DNA of 64,000 bases from Sthenelais limicola (GCA_942159475.1 OW804096.1:113372194-113436193), one strand, 5' to 3'. Counted from the first letter of the stretch, positions 39,754-51,110 are shown. Program-made: numbers and translations. Notes: a model not told the origin generated them from the sequence alone.

Positions 39754-39866
39754 GGAGGAGGAGGAGGAAGGAAAGGAGAAGGAGGAGGAGTTCATGTGGT
39801 CAGGTTCAGGTGGTCAGGTTAAGATTCAGGTGGTCATTTGAGGAGGAGGAGGAGGCAGAGGAGAAG
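39754..39866 (+). repeat. GGA-rich and CAGGTGGTCA simple repeats
   Basis: (GGA)n tracts at both ends flank three copies of a GGTCAGGTTCAGGTGGTCA-type motif. The Glu-rich open frame here is a by-product of the GGA/GAG triplets. Confidence 0.75.
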
Positions 39867-40186
39867 ACCATTTAGGAACGAGGTAGGAGTCCAATCACAC
39901 AATTGAACGCAAAAACACATTAAACGCAAAACTAAGCCTATGATAGGCCTATGGGCAATATTTGCCATATGGAATCTGTGAGTAGTACATGCCATTTTAG
40001 ATTTGAACCATACCAAAATTGATTCTGCTGTTGGTCGGTTCACCAAATACCATGACCCTCATTTGCAGCGTTGATGGTCTCAGCATGAAAACTTCAGGCA
40101 ACATAAGCGACGGAGACGGAAGTGAAAACATGTGTTTCTTTTTCGTAAACATCGTCCATATTTCTTTTATTATTGTCTAAGGCAGA

Positions 40187-40213
40187 GTTAGGGTGGTTAG
40201 GGTTAGGGTTAGG
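40187..40213 (+). repeat. Interstitial telomere-type TTAGGG repeat
   Basis: GTTAGGGTGGTTAGGGTTAG followed by GGTTAGG gives about four TTAGGG units, one interrupted. It lies between the RT remnant and the NADAR-containing pseudogene, with the G-rich strand on plus. Confidence 0.8.
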
Positions 40214-41399
40214 TGGTAATTTTGGTGAAATGAGTCTCGGGTTATTACCTCCCATATGCCAGTCATGAATAGAATAAGGTCAGGTTTCCTTTGTCTAATA
40301 ACAGGTTTTGCCCTATATAGGGCAGTGTGGTGGTTGGCTCCTTTGAATGTGAGTACTTAAGTGGTTGCACTCTTGAGCCCTAATTTGCACACGCTATTCT
40401 CTAAGTCAGCCCCCCTTGAGTCGGCTCTAATGAGTGTTTTCCATGATGAAGGGAGGAGTTTGGGTCCATCTGTAATGGTCATGGTCGGGTGTTGCCCAGT
40501 GGTTGTAGTTGAGGTTGTGATCTCCAGTCAGTGAAGGTTGTGGATTGTGTGATTTGTAATGGCCTGTGTGTGTGACATACATGGGCTATGGTGTGTGCTG
40601 TAGTTGTGAGTCATATAGCCTTGTATGAGTACCACCGATTGGCCATGATGCCTGTGCATGGTCGATATGGCATGGACCTGTATGGCCTTTGCCATGCATT
40701 CCCAGCTGGTCCCAGATCGGTATGTGTGATGCCATTGCGTGAAAGTAGGTCATCAGTGGATATGGTTTGATTGAGGTTCGGTGCTGTGGAAAGTTGGCCT
40801 TATGTAAAGAAGTCACTATACTGAGTTATCAGATAATGTTCCTGAACCATCTGCTTAGGTTGAAATTCAGATCTTGCATTTACCTCAGTTGTAGCATGTT
40901 GGGGAGGGTGGTATTGGTGTTGCCTGGTTGGATATGGTGGGAAGGGTGTGGAAACAGCCAAGTCATGGTGCTCATTATGGCTGTGTCTTAATTGGCAATC
41001 ACTAGCTCCCCCTGGGCAATTCTGGTGGTTGAATATCTTCTGTTTAACTAATCTGTTGTATTTCTAATGTCTAGGAGTTGCCGTTTTGGTCGATCTGTGT
41101 TCCAATTGTGCTTCTGATTTGCTTTCTGTTGTTGTTTATCAGTGCGGATTTGCTTAATGGCAGCTGGTTTAGATGGGCACCTTCCCATCATGCTTTGTTT
41201 CAGCTGGGGCCATGCTGTTGGGTCTGCCTTCATTGGGGGCTTGGCCGATCTTTGTTACGCTATTGGTTGCCTGTGCTGAGCCTGTAGCTCCACCCTTTTC
41301 TCGGAGTTGTTCCTTGTTCATTCCCTGATTGGCTGTTGACAGGTCATGGCCTACATTTTGTGTGTCCTTGAACTCTGGTGTTCTGTGACCAAGAAGTGG

Positions 41400-41877
41400 T
41401 GGCCTTTGACGATCGGGCGTGATTGTAAACACATTGTGTCTCAGTCGCTCTGTTGTGTCTATTAAAAGTTCCCCTAAAACATTTGATCCAGTCCAATTGT
41501 CACTGTAGTTCCCAGTGCCTATCTTCTGTAGCTTTGTATAGGTGTTTTGTGCCTGTGGCAATAAATTGTTGGTGGAGGGTTGGGTTTTGTGTAAATTTAG
41601 TGTCAAGGAGGTCAGTCATTATTTCACCCTGTATGTTATTCCACTTATCAGGGTTTATTTCCTTAGATAGCCCTTTTACTTCATATGGGTTGTCAGTGTT
41701 CAATATGGCCGCACCAGAAGTGAGGTAACCTGCAGCCAGAGCCTTTTTATGTTGGTATCCGTGTTCAAGTGTTAGGTATGTATAGCCACTGAGTGATAGG
41801 CATGCAGGGGCCATTTTCGAAAATGGGCCGAGATGCGATTGGAAGAAAATTGCTTGTTTGGTGTCCTGTGCTTTCAT
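41400..41877 (-). pseudogene. NADAR (YbiA-like) domain inside the retroelement ORF
   Basis: Visible family features, N to C: GPFSKMAPACLSLSGYTY, LEHGYQHKKALAAG, AILNTDNPYEVKGLSKEI, NPDKWNNIQGEIM, KFTQNPTLHQQFIATG, and LYKATEDRHW. After a frameshift at about 41510 it continues GTGNYSDNWTGSNVLGELL. These match the NADAR fold pattern (GPxSxx, the E-H-xY-Q-xKKA helix, KxW, IM...K..QNP.L...L..TG, HWGTG, W.G.N.LG.LL). NADAR proteins such as YbiA are linked to NAD-derived, ADP-ribose and riboflavin-intermediate chemistry. The conserved Glu of the EHxYQ helix is kept, so the frozen sequence looks like a formerly functional domain. Joining HW directly to GTG needs only a small indel. Confidence 0.7.
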
Positions 41878-41921
41878 TGACCCTTTTTGCCCTTTATAAC
41901 TATACCGTCTGTGTGGATTTT

Positions 41922-42350
41922 TTATGTGATATCCATTTTCCTTGCCTGATTTGCTGTAACATTTGCTCCTTTTCTCCTACTTTTGGTTAAGGTACCAACA
42001 ATGTCTGCGATTTGTACACCATTTTGGTGTAGAATTGCCCCTTTCCTTTTTATTAAATCCTCTTTAATAGATTGTCTAGTGAAAATGATTTTGACTTGCT
42101 CTTGGTTTGATTTATTCCTTTTGTGTGAGTCGATATCAGTTTGAGCAAAGGTTATGTTTTGTGCCTTGCATATTTCCTCGATAAATTCCCTAAGATGAGT
42201 TTTTTGTGCAAGATTTTCTAGCAAGAGTTCATAGCAATGGGCAGGGTTAAAATTATCCTCAATTCTTTCGTTGGCATTATCAATTAGGAAGCGATTATTT
42301 TGGATTATTTCTGCTATTTGGGCTAATTTCTTTTGGAGATTAGTTAACAA
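41922..42350 (-). pseudogene. LINE ORF1-like helical and RRM-like segment
   Basis: The longest uninterrupted part of the minus-strand retroelement ORF, 142 codons. It begins LLTNLQKKLAQIAEIIQ, a helical stretch, continues with HCYELLLENLAQKTHLREF, and ends in QVKIIFTRQSIKEDLIKRKG and GAILHQNGVQIADI. The latter resembles the end of the RRM and the C-terminal domain of LINE ORF1 proteins, where a beta strand is followed by a Lys-rich helix and a gI-x-I-x-(D/E)-D-L-type segment. After about 41950 the frame drifts, and the RRM tail (TDGIVIKGKKGQ) lies in the next frame. Confidence 0.55.
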
Positions 42351-42560
42351 GGATTTCGCATGGCATGCTCCCTATGTACTTTCTCTCTGGTCATAAACAT
42401 TCCACTGGTGGGTTTAGCGCTGACTATTTTCTGAAATTCGCCATCACGGCTGACCACCTTCTTCCTCGATCAGTTCTGCTAGTTCATTTTCCAACACATG
42501 GAAAGATCTTTTGGTATTAAGGAATTTCTTCCCACATTTTTGCAATATTACCTGATAATA

Positions 42561-43565
42561 ACCTATATACAACAAATATGAGGTATTTTGATAGACCAAT
42601 TAACATGTCATAATGAATTGATGTATTAAAAATAGTGTGAACCCTTTATGAGGACTTGCATATTAGGTGAGAATGTAAGAGCTGTGACGTACATCCGTAA
42701 GCATAATGTTTACTCAAACACCACCTGAAAACATTCCTCAAAGTTATACAGTTTCCAGAGCAAATTGACGACTCTGTGTGAGGTACGACTCTTGAACAAA
42801 ATCTACATCAAGTGAAGGGTTTCAATTGCTCATCAGGAGAATCAACATTTAGCTTCATTTAGTCGCACAGCAACTTGTTAACCTGTTATGTATATACGAG
42901 TGTGTGGTTTCCTAGCTCAGCCTGGTGGGAACAAACACAATTTGTCTCAAATCCCCTTCAAGTGGGGTCTCTTTGCAGGAGGTAGCTTCCAATGGGAAAG
43001 AAACCGGTAAGAATAAGAGTTTGAGCAAAGTCTAAACCTGTCTCTAAATAATGAATACACACATCGGTGATTGAGACGAGAGCTTGGTGGCAGTATTCCG
43101 CCCATTGGTATTCAGAGAGTCACGGTCGTGGATGGCCCAGCATTCACTCAATAAACACTAGAGGTTGAAACCATTCATGTAAAATGTAAATATATGATGA
43201 ATAGTTACCATAGAAAGTGTTTTTGGAAACTGTTTCATTGATGGTCTCTCTTTTCCGTTCAATAAGTGCCGAGCGTTTAATTTTGAATCGGGTCTCATTG
43301 TAAAAAAAACTGTAAAACAAACAGTGAGAATTTGAAAGGGTCCTAGGTATAAAACATAGTGTCTTAATAACTCAAAATAACCTTCTCGGCAAATGATTAC
43401 TTTATGTTCGCGTCCTCACTATTTCATCGAATGAAATGGGAGAGGATAACTAGGATGAGGCAAAAAGAGGTATTGAATTCAACACCACGTACGACTCTGT
43501 TTCAATTGCGTGGTGTTAGTCTCCTGAATAATGCATGAAGTTCTTATCTGTCCCTCTCTTTTTAG
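42561..43565. other. Non-coding stretch beyond the retroelement
   Basis: No recognised gene. The boundary of the minus-strand element is not visible as a target-site duplication or terminal repeat near 42560. Confidence 0.4.
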
Positions 43566-43608
43566 ATCACCCACCGACCAACACTCTTTTTGGTGTTGGA
43601 GTTCATGG
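43566..43608 (+). CDS. Candidate 43-bp microexon
   Basis: A strong acceptor (TGTCCCTCTCTTTTTAG) and a strong donor (ATGG then GTAAGTGCA) enclose 43 bases on the plus strand. In one frame this reads HPPTNTLFGVGVHG; the other two frames are also open. No flanking exon was identified, so the protein is unknown. Splice-site quality at both ends is the only argument. Confidence 0.3.
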
Positions 43609-44024
43609 GTAAGTGCATCTCAGCCGGGAGAATACAGGACGTCAGTCGTGTGTCCATTAGTAGCCATTAAAATTAAGTTAAGGATTGGAAGCGTGATTCG
43701 TTCCCAGAGCAATTTGCGAAAATTTCAATTTTGGCAGAAGAGTGTGAGACCCGCTCTTCTCCTCATTCTCACTGAGGAGATCCATGCCGTGGTTTCCATG
43801 GAAACTCTTTCGAGTTCACGTTCTGAGATCGCCAGGCTTCTACTTCCTGTTAACTGAGGCACTTCCGTCCACCAAGCGCCCAGAATCGTCTTGGTGTCTT
43901 GAACGCGAGTGCGTGAGGAAAAATGACTTAAAATGAATCGGAGGCGTGCCTAATTCAATGGAATTAGTTTAATAGGCTTCCTCGCGTTGGGCAAACGCCA
44001 TTAGGGCAAGGGCTTTCCCACCAG

Positions 44025-44086
44025 CCAATGCAATCAAGAATCTTCGGCCCTCACTATCTTTACCGGGGTCCCAGCTTCATATAAAG
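44025..44086 (+). promoter_or_regulatory. Possible CCAAT and TATA core promoter
   Basis: A CCAAT at 44025-44029 and ATATAAAG at 44079-44086, about 50 bases apart and in a locally GC-richer block, would place a start near 44110 on plus. The first ATG downstream is at about 44219 and opens a Lys/Arg-rich frame of about 46 codons ending at 44356, unrecognised. Such motif pairs occur by chance. Confidence 0.22.
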
Positions 44087-44356
44087 ACAAGCGCATCCTC
44101 CCAACTGCTCGATCTACCCTTGTCATCACCCACTGTCTGTCTTTTGCTGGCGAACAGGCAACTAGCCGCTAGTCAGGTTTTCCTTTGCCTTTCCATCTCA
44201 TTAATAACCAACGAGATGTATGAAGCAAAATTAGGCTGGCGGTCGGCCACCTGCTCACGAATCCCTCAGCGCAATTCTCATAATGTGAAAAGGAAGAACA
44301 AGAACTCGGGCAAATTACTCCTGGCCTCACCGAAGCTCTTTAGGAAGGAATCTTGA

Positions 44357-46800
44357 CACCCATCAAATAATGATTACGAAATGATATTATGATTATAATT
44401 TTCAAATGATTGGTCTTGTTTGGGATAATTGATTGAACATTTCCTCGGTGATTGGATCGCGAGGATCCTCCAGTGTCAGAATAGTCTCTTTCCTTAATCA
44501 AAGCAAAAATTGCAGATGATGATGAAGCGATATCTTGAATAATTTAGTTCATTATATTCGTGCCAAAGTTAATGACGTATTATTGTTATAGCGGGCAACC
44601 GACTATCAATCCAGTGAGGATGAGCCTCATCGCATATTGGACCCCCCCCCCCCCCCGCACCCCCGGAAAAGACAGTTTATCTTTCACAGACCCATGTATT
44701 ACATCCAACTTCTAATCATTTGAAGCTCATTGCCTGAAGGTCAGTACACCTATTTAACAACGCTGAGAAAGCAAAGGTGTTTGATCAAAGTATCCTGTGC
44801 TGACGTCAAGGCTTTGACACTCTGGTCTAAGCCTAGCCAAACATCAGCTCATATGCAAGATGGATCGATTGATTCATCAAGAACCTTATACACTCCATAC
44901 ATGGGTACCAAGACCCCGAGGTGAAACATTGAAGGGCAATCGAGGGTCGGTGTTCATGCGATTGGAAGTATATCAGCCATATCTTGTAGCCAGACAACTA
45001 TATAGGCTAAATCTGGCTGACAAGGATTCCTATACCCACCATTCCCACAGCACGCCTTCGATCCTGTTACATTAAACAGGCATGACACTATACGTTTGTT
45101 GCAAGAGAAAGGTTAACTGTAGAGTTTCTGAACCCATATATAGTCTCTTCTTATTTCATTGCATCGCTATTGGATTCCGCATAAATATTCGATATTCGTT
45201 GCAGGAATATAATAATTTCATAATGATACTAAAACAATCGTTTAGAATATGTACACCTAGCTATTTCATCTACACCAATTCCGATTTATTCGCATACATA
45301 AACATTGCTCAATTCAATGCAGATGAAAAGTAATTACTAGGATGCAATTATTCGTACATATTTAGCCGATACTGTAGGGATGCTTATATATATGTCGCTT
45401 GCGATTTTCAATTTGCCTGAAGAGGAAACTCAGAAAGAAAAGTTAGAGAATGGTGTCTCACGTCTGCGGCCATGTCGAACACAATCACATCTCGATGCTG
45501 TAATTGGAATTTTTCTCGCGCCTCAGGCGGGGCCTGAATTAGAGGCTATAACGGATAATGCTAGAAGTTCTGAGCAACTCAGCAAGGGACTCAGGACCGG
45601 CTTACACCATTAGGTTGGAGTTATTACAAGGCCTTGGGGATATATGGAGATGGTGAATTGCTGAGATGGCAGTAGTTTCATCGCAGTCCTTTTATACCGG
45701 TCAGTATAGCGGTAATTAGACTTCCGTCTCTATATGTATCTATAGATTCCACTCAAACACAGCGAGTACTTGGTGTTGGGTTTGATATATTATATAGATG
45801 CCTATGTTGGATGGCTATGGAGATTTGTGCAGTTTGCCTGCTATGAGTAAATTGTCGTCAGATTCTGACCGATCAATGACCGGCTATGGTCACCCACACT
45901 CCCTTGGGCCTGGCAGAGTACAGGATCTCTCCTGACCAGCAGCTGGTTATATTGAGTGGACATAGATCATGGAGGTTCGTTGCCAATTCATCCTTTGCAG
46001 TGGTCAATACCTGGGCGTTTCCTGATCCAAAGACCCATATGGAATAGTCACTCATGTTCGGATGCCTTTGTCCTGTAGGTACTGCCCATCAGGCGCAAAG
46101 GCTTAATTACCGGTATGGGGTTTCCTTTGGGTGTCGGGGTGTTGGAGGGAGACGCATGAAAGAGGTATGGAAAGTAAACCTGGAGGACGGAAATAAAGGT
46201 TTCCTGCACCAATTTGGTCAGCGCTATGCTGAACTTCTGTACGTTAAGAGAGAGAATTGTTGTGAATGCAAGACCTCCACCAACATCACACGATTAGAAT
46301 AACCTGATCAACGGTGACCCACTGCTGCATATATAGGAACGTACGCAGGGCTCTATTAATAAGCAACGGTATTTATAGAAACAGAGTGAAATTTAATGAA
46401 GACAGATGCCGAGGACAGGTGGATTAGATATATACGTACTGTCAAGAGGAGGACATGCAGCGCTCTTTATGAATGAATAATAAATAAAGGCCTACGAGCA
46501 CAGAGGTGCAGCGTGTGTCATATAGGGCTGTCGCCTTAGTCAAGGTGAGGTTGATGAGGCGAGCGTGGAAGATGTGTACGTCCGCAGTTTCTATGATAAA
46601 ACACACCAGACCCACTGAATCTTTTAAAGGTCACCCAAAAGTGAACCATTAAGTAGCATTTTGTCATGAAGTGCCCTTCCGGTTCTGACTAAAAGCTATT
46701 GACATTAACCATTACCGTTAGTCGCATTGAGGTCTATATGATGGTCTAGAATGAAGAACTTTGGGGTATTTTTCATAAAGTGCATGGCACGGTTTTAGGA
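44357..46800. other. Region without a supported gene
   Basis: AT-rich DNA with a C15 tract at 44642-44656 and several unrecognised frames shorter than 84 codons. Confidence 0.45.
44642..44656 (+). repeat. C15 homopolymer
   Basis: Fifteen consecutive C followed by GCACCCCCGG. Member of the set of long G or C tracts in this window. Confidence 0.85.
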
Positions 46801-46870
46801 CATTCCCCCGCCAACATTCTCCCCGCCGAAATATCCGCGACCCATTCTCCCCACCGCATTCTCCCCGACT
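46801..46870 (-). repeat. Degenerate GGGGAGAATG tandem repeat
   Basis: On the minus strand the unit GGGGAGAATG, with variable GC-rich spacers, occurs about four times within 70 bases. It makes a Gly/Glu/Cys-rich open frame (RRGECWRGN type) that is best read as repeat-derived. Confidence 0.6.
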
Positions 46871-47210
46871 CAGTGCGAATCTGAGTTTCAAATCCTTAAA
46901 TCCTCCAAATCCACTTTTCCCTAGCATTAATCCTTCAGGGTATTGATTACTGACATAATCATCTGGCACATAATATTATTTGAAATTAAAGCAAACTTTC
47001 CCAAAATCGGGAACTCAGTGTGTCACTTTAAGCTATCATACAATATTTAGTCTATAATAATCATAATCAAGCTATTTGACGGTTCGACGGTTTGACGGTT
47101 ATATTTTGTTTTATCCTCACCTTGTCAATAGCATCTCTTTGTTCCATTCTCCACGGTTTTCATTTGATTGAGCATGTTATTTAATATTATTCAGTTATGG
47201 GTTATATGCG

Positions 47211-47633
47211 ATGTCACTGGGTGTTAAGAAAGAAGTGACTACCTGTGGATATTGCCAGGGGGATGGGCGTGGGGGAAGGAAACTGGTCAGTCGAGTGCTC
47301 ATTAATCAAACGATCCTTTTGAGCAGCTATTTCTATAGCTCCTTCCGCTGGCCCCAGTCTGCTGACCCCGAATGTCATCAGTTGAGGGCGCCTTCGCCAT
47401 TTATATCGACCAATGACCGTGGCGATTTGTCATCCCGCCTAGCTATTTGTACCATACATACCATTCACAATGGAATACAGCAAAGGGAAGAGAATTTATG
47501 TGTTTTTGCCTCACCTTCACACTTCCTTTGTTACTTTCTGAGCCCATTCCCTCGGAAGAAGTTCCTCTTAGAAGGGAATTCGGTGCCAATTGGTATAGGT
47601 TTTATTCTGTATAGACATCGGCTGCCTAGATAA
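47211..47633 (+). CDS. Longest non-repeat ORF, unidentified, 140 codons
   Basis: An ATG-started plus-strand frame of 140 codons, the longest in the window outside the retroelements. Near the N terminus it has TCGYCQGDGRGGRK, a single CxxCxGxG-like motif; DnaJ zinc-binding domains use four such motifs, so one is not enough. The rest is Ser/Phe/Pro-rich with no family match. It could be a chance ORF, an intronless small gene or a retained fragment. Confidence 0.2.
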   Translation: MSLGVKKEVTTCGYCQGDGRGGRKLVSRVLINQTILLSSYFYSSFRWPQSADPECHQLRAPSPFISTNDRGDLSSRLAICTIHTIHNGIQQREENLCVFASPSHFLCYFLSPFPRKKFLLEGNSVPIGIGFILYRHRLPR

Positions 47634-49537
47634 TATATGCAAAGTGTCAATCGCACACCTTTGAATAGCTAAAGATCAACTACAGATATAACGGGCTCTG
47701 CATTCCATGCTACGACATAGTGTGTTTTGGCTGGCGCCTGGGAGAAGCATCGGACCGATCCAATTTTAAAGAAATATCAGACAAATAGATCATCCGCTAT
47801 CTTCAGTCATCTATATTCATGTCTTGGGGATTGATAATAATTCACATCGCGGGGAGTTGGCTATTAGCATAAAAATTACCGTCGATTGGCATCGCGCTAT
47901 TTGAATTAATGAAGACTGGACTGTCATGTTGTGCACGGGGACTCTCCCAATCTTAGCCAATGATGTGGATTTTTACATAAGTGAATGGAGGTAATGGCGG
48001 CGAATTAGTGCCGAGAGGGAAGCATTCGTCTGACATTTGAGGTCGTTCTTCATTCCCTCAAGAAGGCATGCGAAGACGTGCGATGAATAATGGAAGGAAG
48101 AAGAGGTCGTCAGTTGACTACTTTCCTTGATTGACCGTGGAGGCTTTGTCCAGACGCCAAAGCCCTCCTTGGATAAATAATACTCCGAGTGGCTTCCACC
48201 AATTACCTGCTGACCCCAGCGGTGCGAGCATTACAAAGATCTAAAATCGAGCCAAGCATAACAACTAACTGCTTTCATTGTTACCACCATAGTCATAATG
48301 CGAACCCCTACCTTGAAGAATACCAAATGTCTGGCAACAATGTTGGCGTTTCCTTCTTTTTTCAAAAATTTCCCTTGCCATCTGTCATAGTCTATTTTGG
48401 GAATGTTTTGACTTCTTACAGCAGAGATTGTTGATAAAGTTGGATGATTCATTGCCTCATTCACCGACTAACCACCACTAACAGAGATGCGAGAAAACGA
48501 AGGATAGGGCATGATTGGAATAATAATGAATTGTGGTGTAACTAGATTGGAACTATGAGCAACAGGAGAGATTACTACGTGAAGCTGAAAGTCATACTGA
48601 CTAATCTGCTGTGCGGAAGCACGAACGGAAGCCACGTCGGCGTGCAGCTGGCTGATTGGGATGATTTATACTCACAGATCTATACTAATCCTACTTGTCA
48701 TCGTATTATGACACGAGGACCGCCAAATGACAGATTCTGACATCCATCCACGTGAATTAAATAAGAAAATAACTCATCCTTTTGCGACTGTGCTGAGCTG
48801 AAATATTGCTCTTTTGACACCAGACTAGTATTGTGCATGGCTTCAATGTCAGAGGAATTTCATATAATTGGAACCGACAATCTGAGTTGTTGACTACCAC
48901 TGGGGAGTGACTTTTTTCATTTCATTGAATATTTCCGCCACACCCAACCATGACTATAATTGATTTTAAGTCAAAGGGACAGAAAATCAAAGAGACAGAA
49001 TCAAGATATACGCCGGTCTTTGCATGCAGATTTGCCAATATGACGGCGGCCAGTTGGCCCCAGGCGTAAACGATGAAAGAAACGGAATCTCGGATATCCA
49101 CAGGGCTAGTCTCAGAAGGACATATCTGTCATATGTGCCCTGTCATTACCAGGGAACATTCAGCATTTCTTTTGTCACTAGAGGTATTAATTCTTGTTTT
49201 GCGGAGGCCAGAGAACCTCCTTTTGCTCGCCGGGGTCGACAGATCTGAAGAAAAAATGAGAACTGTCAGCCATTTTGTCCTTCATAAATTCCTCATCCTA
49301 TATATATTCATCTTAAGACTATCTTTTCTATAATTGATGGTTATTCCCCGGGTCTACTCTTGCTAAAAATGACTAGCTCCTGGGATAAAACAAACCCGGA
49401 TAATAAGATGAAACAAGTCGCACCTGGAATGGACTATACGTCCTGTCAAAACTGCCTATGTGCTAAGCAGTGCCACATTAAAATTGATAAGGAATGGATA
49501 ATCAATACAACATGATAAATGGAACCTCGAAAAAGTG
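47634..49537. other. Region without a supported gene
   Basis: No exon or repeat family recognised. Confidence 0.45.
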
Positions 49538-49645
49538 CATACATGTATACACATACATTTATACATTTCATAGTATACATGTATGCATACATACATACAT
49601 ACATACATACATACATGCATACATGAATACATAGTATACATGCAT
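49538..49645 (+). repeat. (TACA)n microsatellite with palindromic edges
   Basis: About eight perfect CATA/TACA units at the centre, flanked by GTATACATGTATGCATAC-type palindromic segments on both sides. Confidence 0.9.
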
Positions 49646-49815
49646 CCAGATAGAGTGGGATGTGTACAAAAGTTTCAAATAAATTAAAAGTATAGTTTAA
49701 ACCATTACATCCGCATATGTATTCAATATACTAAAATAGCAACCAAGGTTGGAGTGTTATCTCGCAAAGGTTGAATGATAAGGATAAAATGAAACAAAAC
49801 ACTTGTACCTCGTCT

Positions 49816-49818
<3 letters not shown>

Positions 49819-49872
<54 letters not shown>
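49819..49872. repeat. (AT)27 microsatellite
   Basis: An uninterrupted AT dinucleotide run of 54 bases. On the minus strand it directly follows the end of the SINE candidate at 49873-50213 and may be the element's 3' tail. Confidence 0.9.
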
Positions 49873-49876
<4 letters not shown>

Positions 49877-50213
49877 ATATACACCAGACTCTAGGTAAAG
49901 TCCAATATGATTTAAATAGAGTTTAACACCTTATTTTAATCATTAAAAATATAAAGCAAATTGACCACTCACCAGTCATTTTTACTTGCCAAAACATCCA
50001 AACATTTACTTAATTCTTACAAAAATAATACACAATACACATATTCAAAACTATCACACTTTCAATCACATCCATACAAACCATAATACACACTGTCCCG
50101 ATTTACGCTGCGATCGTGTGGATATACTCTATTAGGCGTGGCAAACTTATGAACTCACAATCTTGAGGTTGGCAGACAGACGCCTTAATCATTACACTAC
50201 CGAATCAGGTGAT
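49873..50213 (-). mobile_element. Candidate tRNA-derived SINE
   Basis: On the minus strand the head (50213 to about 50141) reads like a tRNA promoter region: TAGTGTAATGATTAAGG resembles an A box, followed about 30 bases on by GTGAGTTCATAAG, a decayed B box. About 270 bases of unrelated body follow, ending exactly at an AT microsatellite. A tRNA-like head, unrelated body and simple-repeat tail is the standard SINE plan. The partner LINE and any target-site duplications were not identified. Confidence 0.45.
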
Positions 50214-51110
50214 GAGATCTACTGAGAACTTATGAGTCTGAATGCAGAGAGGAAGGAAGAGTAAGAGTGAGAGAGATCTAGAAATAGGGAGAAAGAGGCA
50301 GACAGCATCATCGCAATTGAAAGAAAATGAGAATGAGACTGACGGGAAAGGAAAGGAAGAGCAGAGACAAAAATAAATTTGATATAGAAATCATCATAAT
50401 TGATTCAGATCATTAGAATGTATTTGACAGCGTAGGGAGTACAAGCCACCTTGTATATAACTCTTGTATATCACACCCTATGTTCAACCTAGTGAGGGGG
50501 CTGTGTAGTGGGTTCGCCATATCATATCATCCCCGTTGCCTACCATGCCAACACCATGCTGCGGCAACGGAGGGCACCTCTACTAGAGCCAGACTTGACA
50601 CACAATGCCGGCCAGTTCCAGCAGGGGGAGACGCAATACAAACATTCATATATACATATAAAGACACCTTCCTGCGGATGGTAGGCGAAGCATGCCATGC
50701 TTCACGAGGTTATCTGTTGTTCAAATCAAGCTAGCTGTTACCATATTGCTTTGACCTGGTGTTTGAGTAATAAAAGCTGGTGCTAACGAATATCTCTTCT
50801 TTACTGTTATTCTTTCATGAAAACCTCTACTCATAGCCCTACAAATCTGTGGTTCACTACACATTTTTTGATACGATAAGGTATAACAACATTATCTTGA
50901 ATGGCGACTTCTTAATTTCTTATACTTAAGTAGACCAATATGAACCAGAGTTTTGTTTTGCCTAGTTCTATTCTAGGAAGTAAATGGGGTTTTGTTACCT
51001 ACTGCTGTCACAGGCTCTTCTCAAGCCTGGAATATATCGATCAGCTCTGCCGGGGTCACACAAGCTATTCCTCCTGTCTTGGGGAGCAGCTTTTCAGGCA
51101 TTCCAAGAGG
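50214..51110. other. Region without a supported gene
   Basis: Purine-rich low-complexity DNA at about 50240-50370, then sequence with an 84-codon unrecognised plus-strand frame (50480-50734). Confidence 0.4.

Larger units (their letters stand above)
40427..42560 (-). pseudogene. Frameshifted retroelement ORF1-like protein with NADAR domain
   Basis: The minus strand carries one protein of about 700 residues spread over all three frames. In order: a zinc-finger-like start CGKKF with ELAELIEEE (about 42470-42550); MFMTREKVHREHAMRN (about 42362-42410); a helical segment and an RRM-like module (41922-42350); a NADAR domain (about 41400-41877); and a Gln/His/Pro/Asn-rich tail (PPYPTRQHQYHPPQHATTE near 40930) to a TAG at 40427-40429. 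Breaks are seen near 42440, 42350, 41880 and 41510, and more than once in the tail. A coiled coil followed by an RRM-like domain ending in VKIIFTRQSIKEDLIKRKG is the usual plan of LINE ORF1 RNA-binding proteins. No ORF2 follows on this strand. It is most likely a 5' fragment or truncated copy. Confidence 0.6.

Noticed and set aside
41078..41728. Plus-strand frames of 69-91 codons
   Set aside because: Shadows of the minus-strand NADAR pseudogene.
49538..49645. Regularly spaced repeat that might look like a CRISPR array
   Set aside because: It is a 4-bp microsatellite without unique spacers, in eukaryotic DNA.
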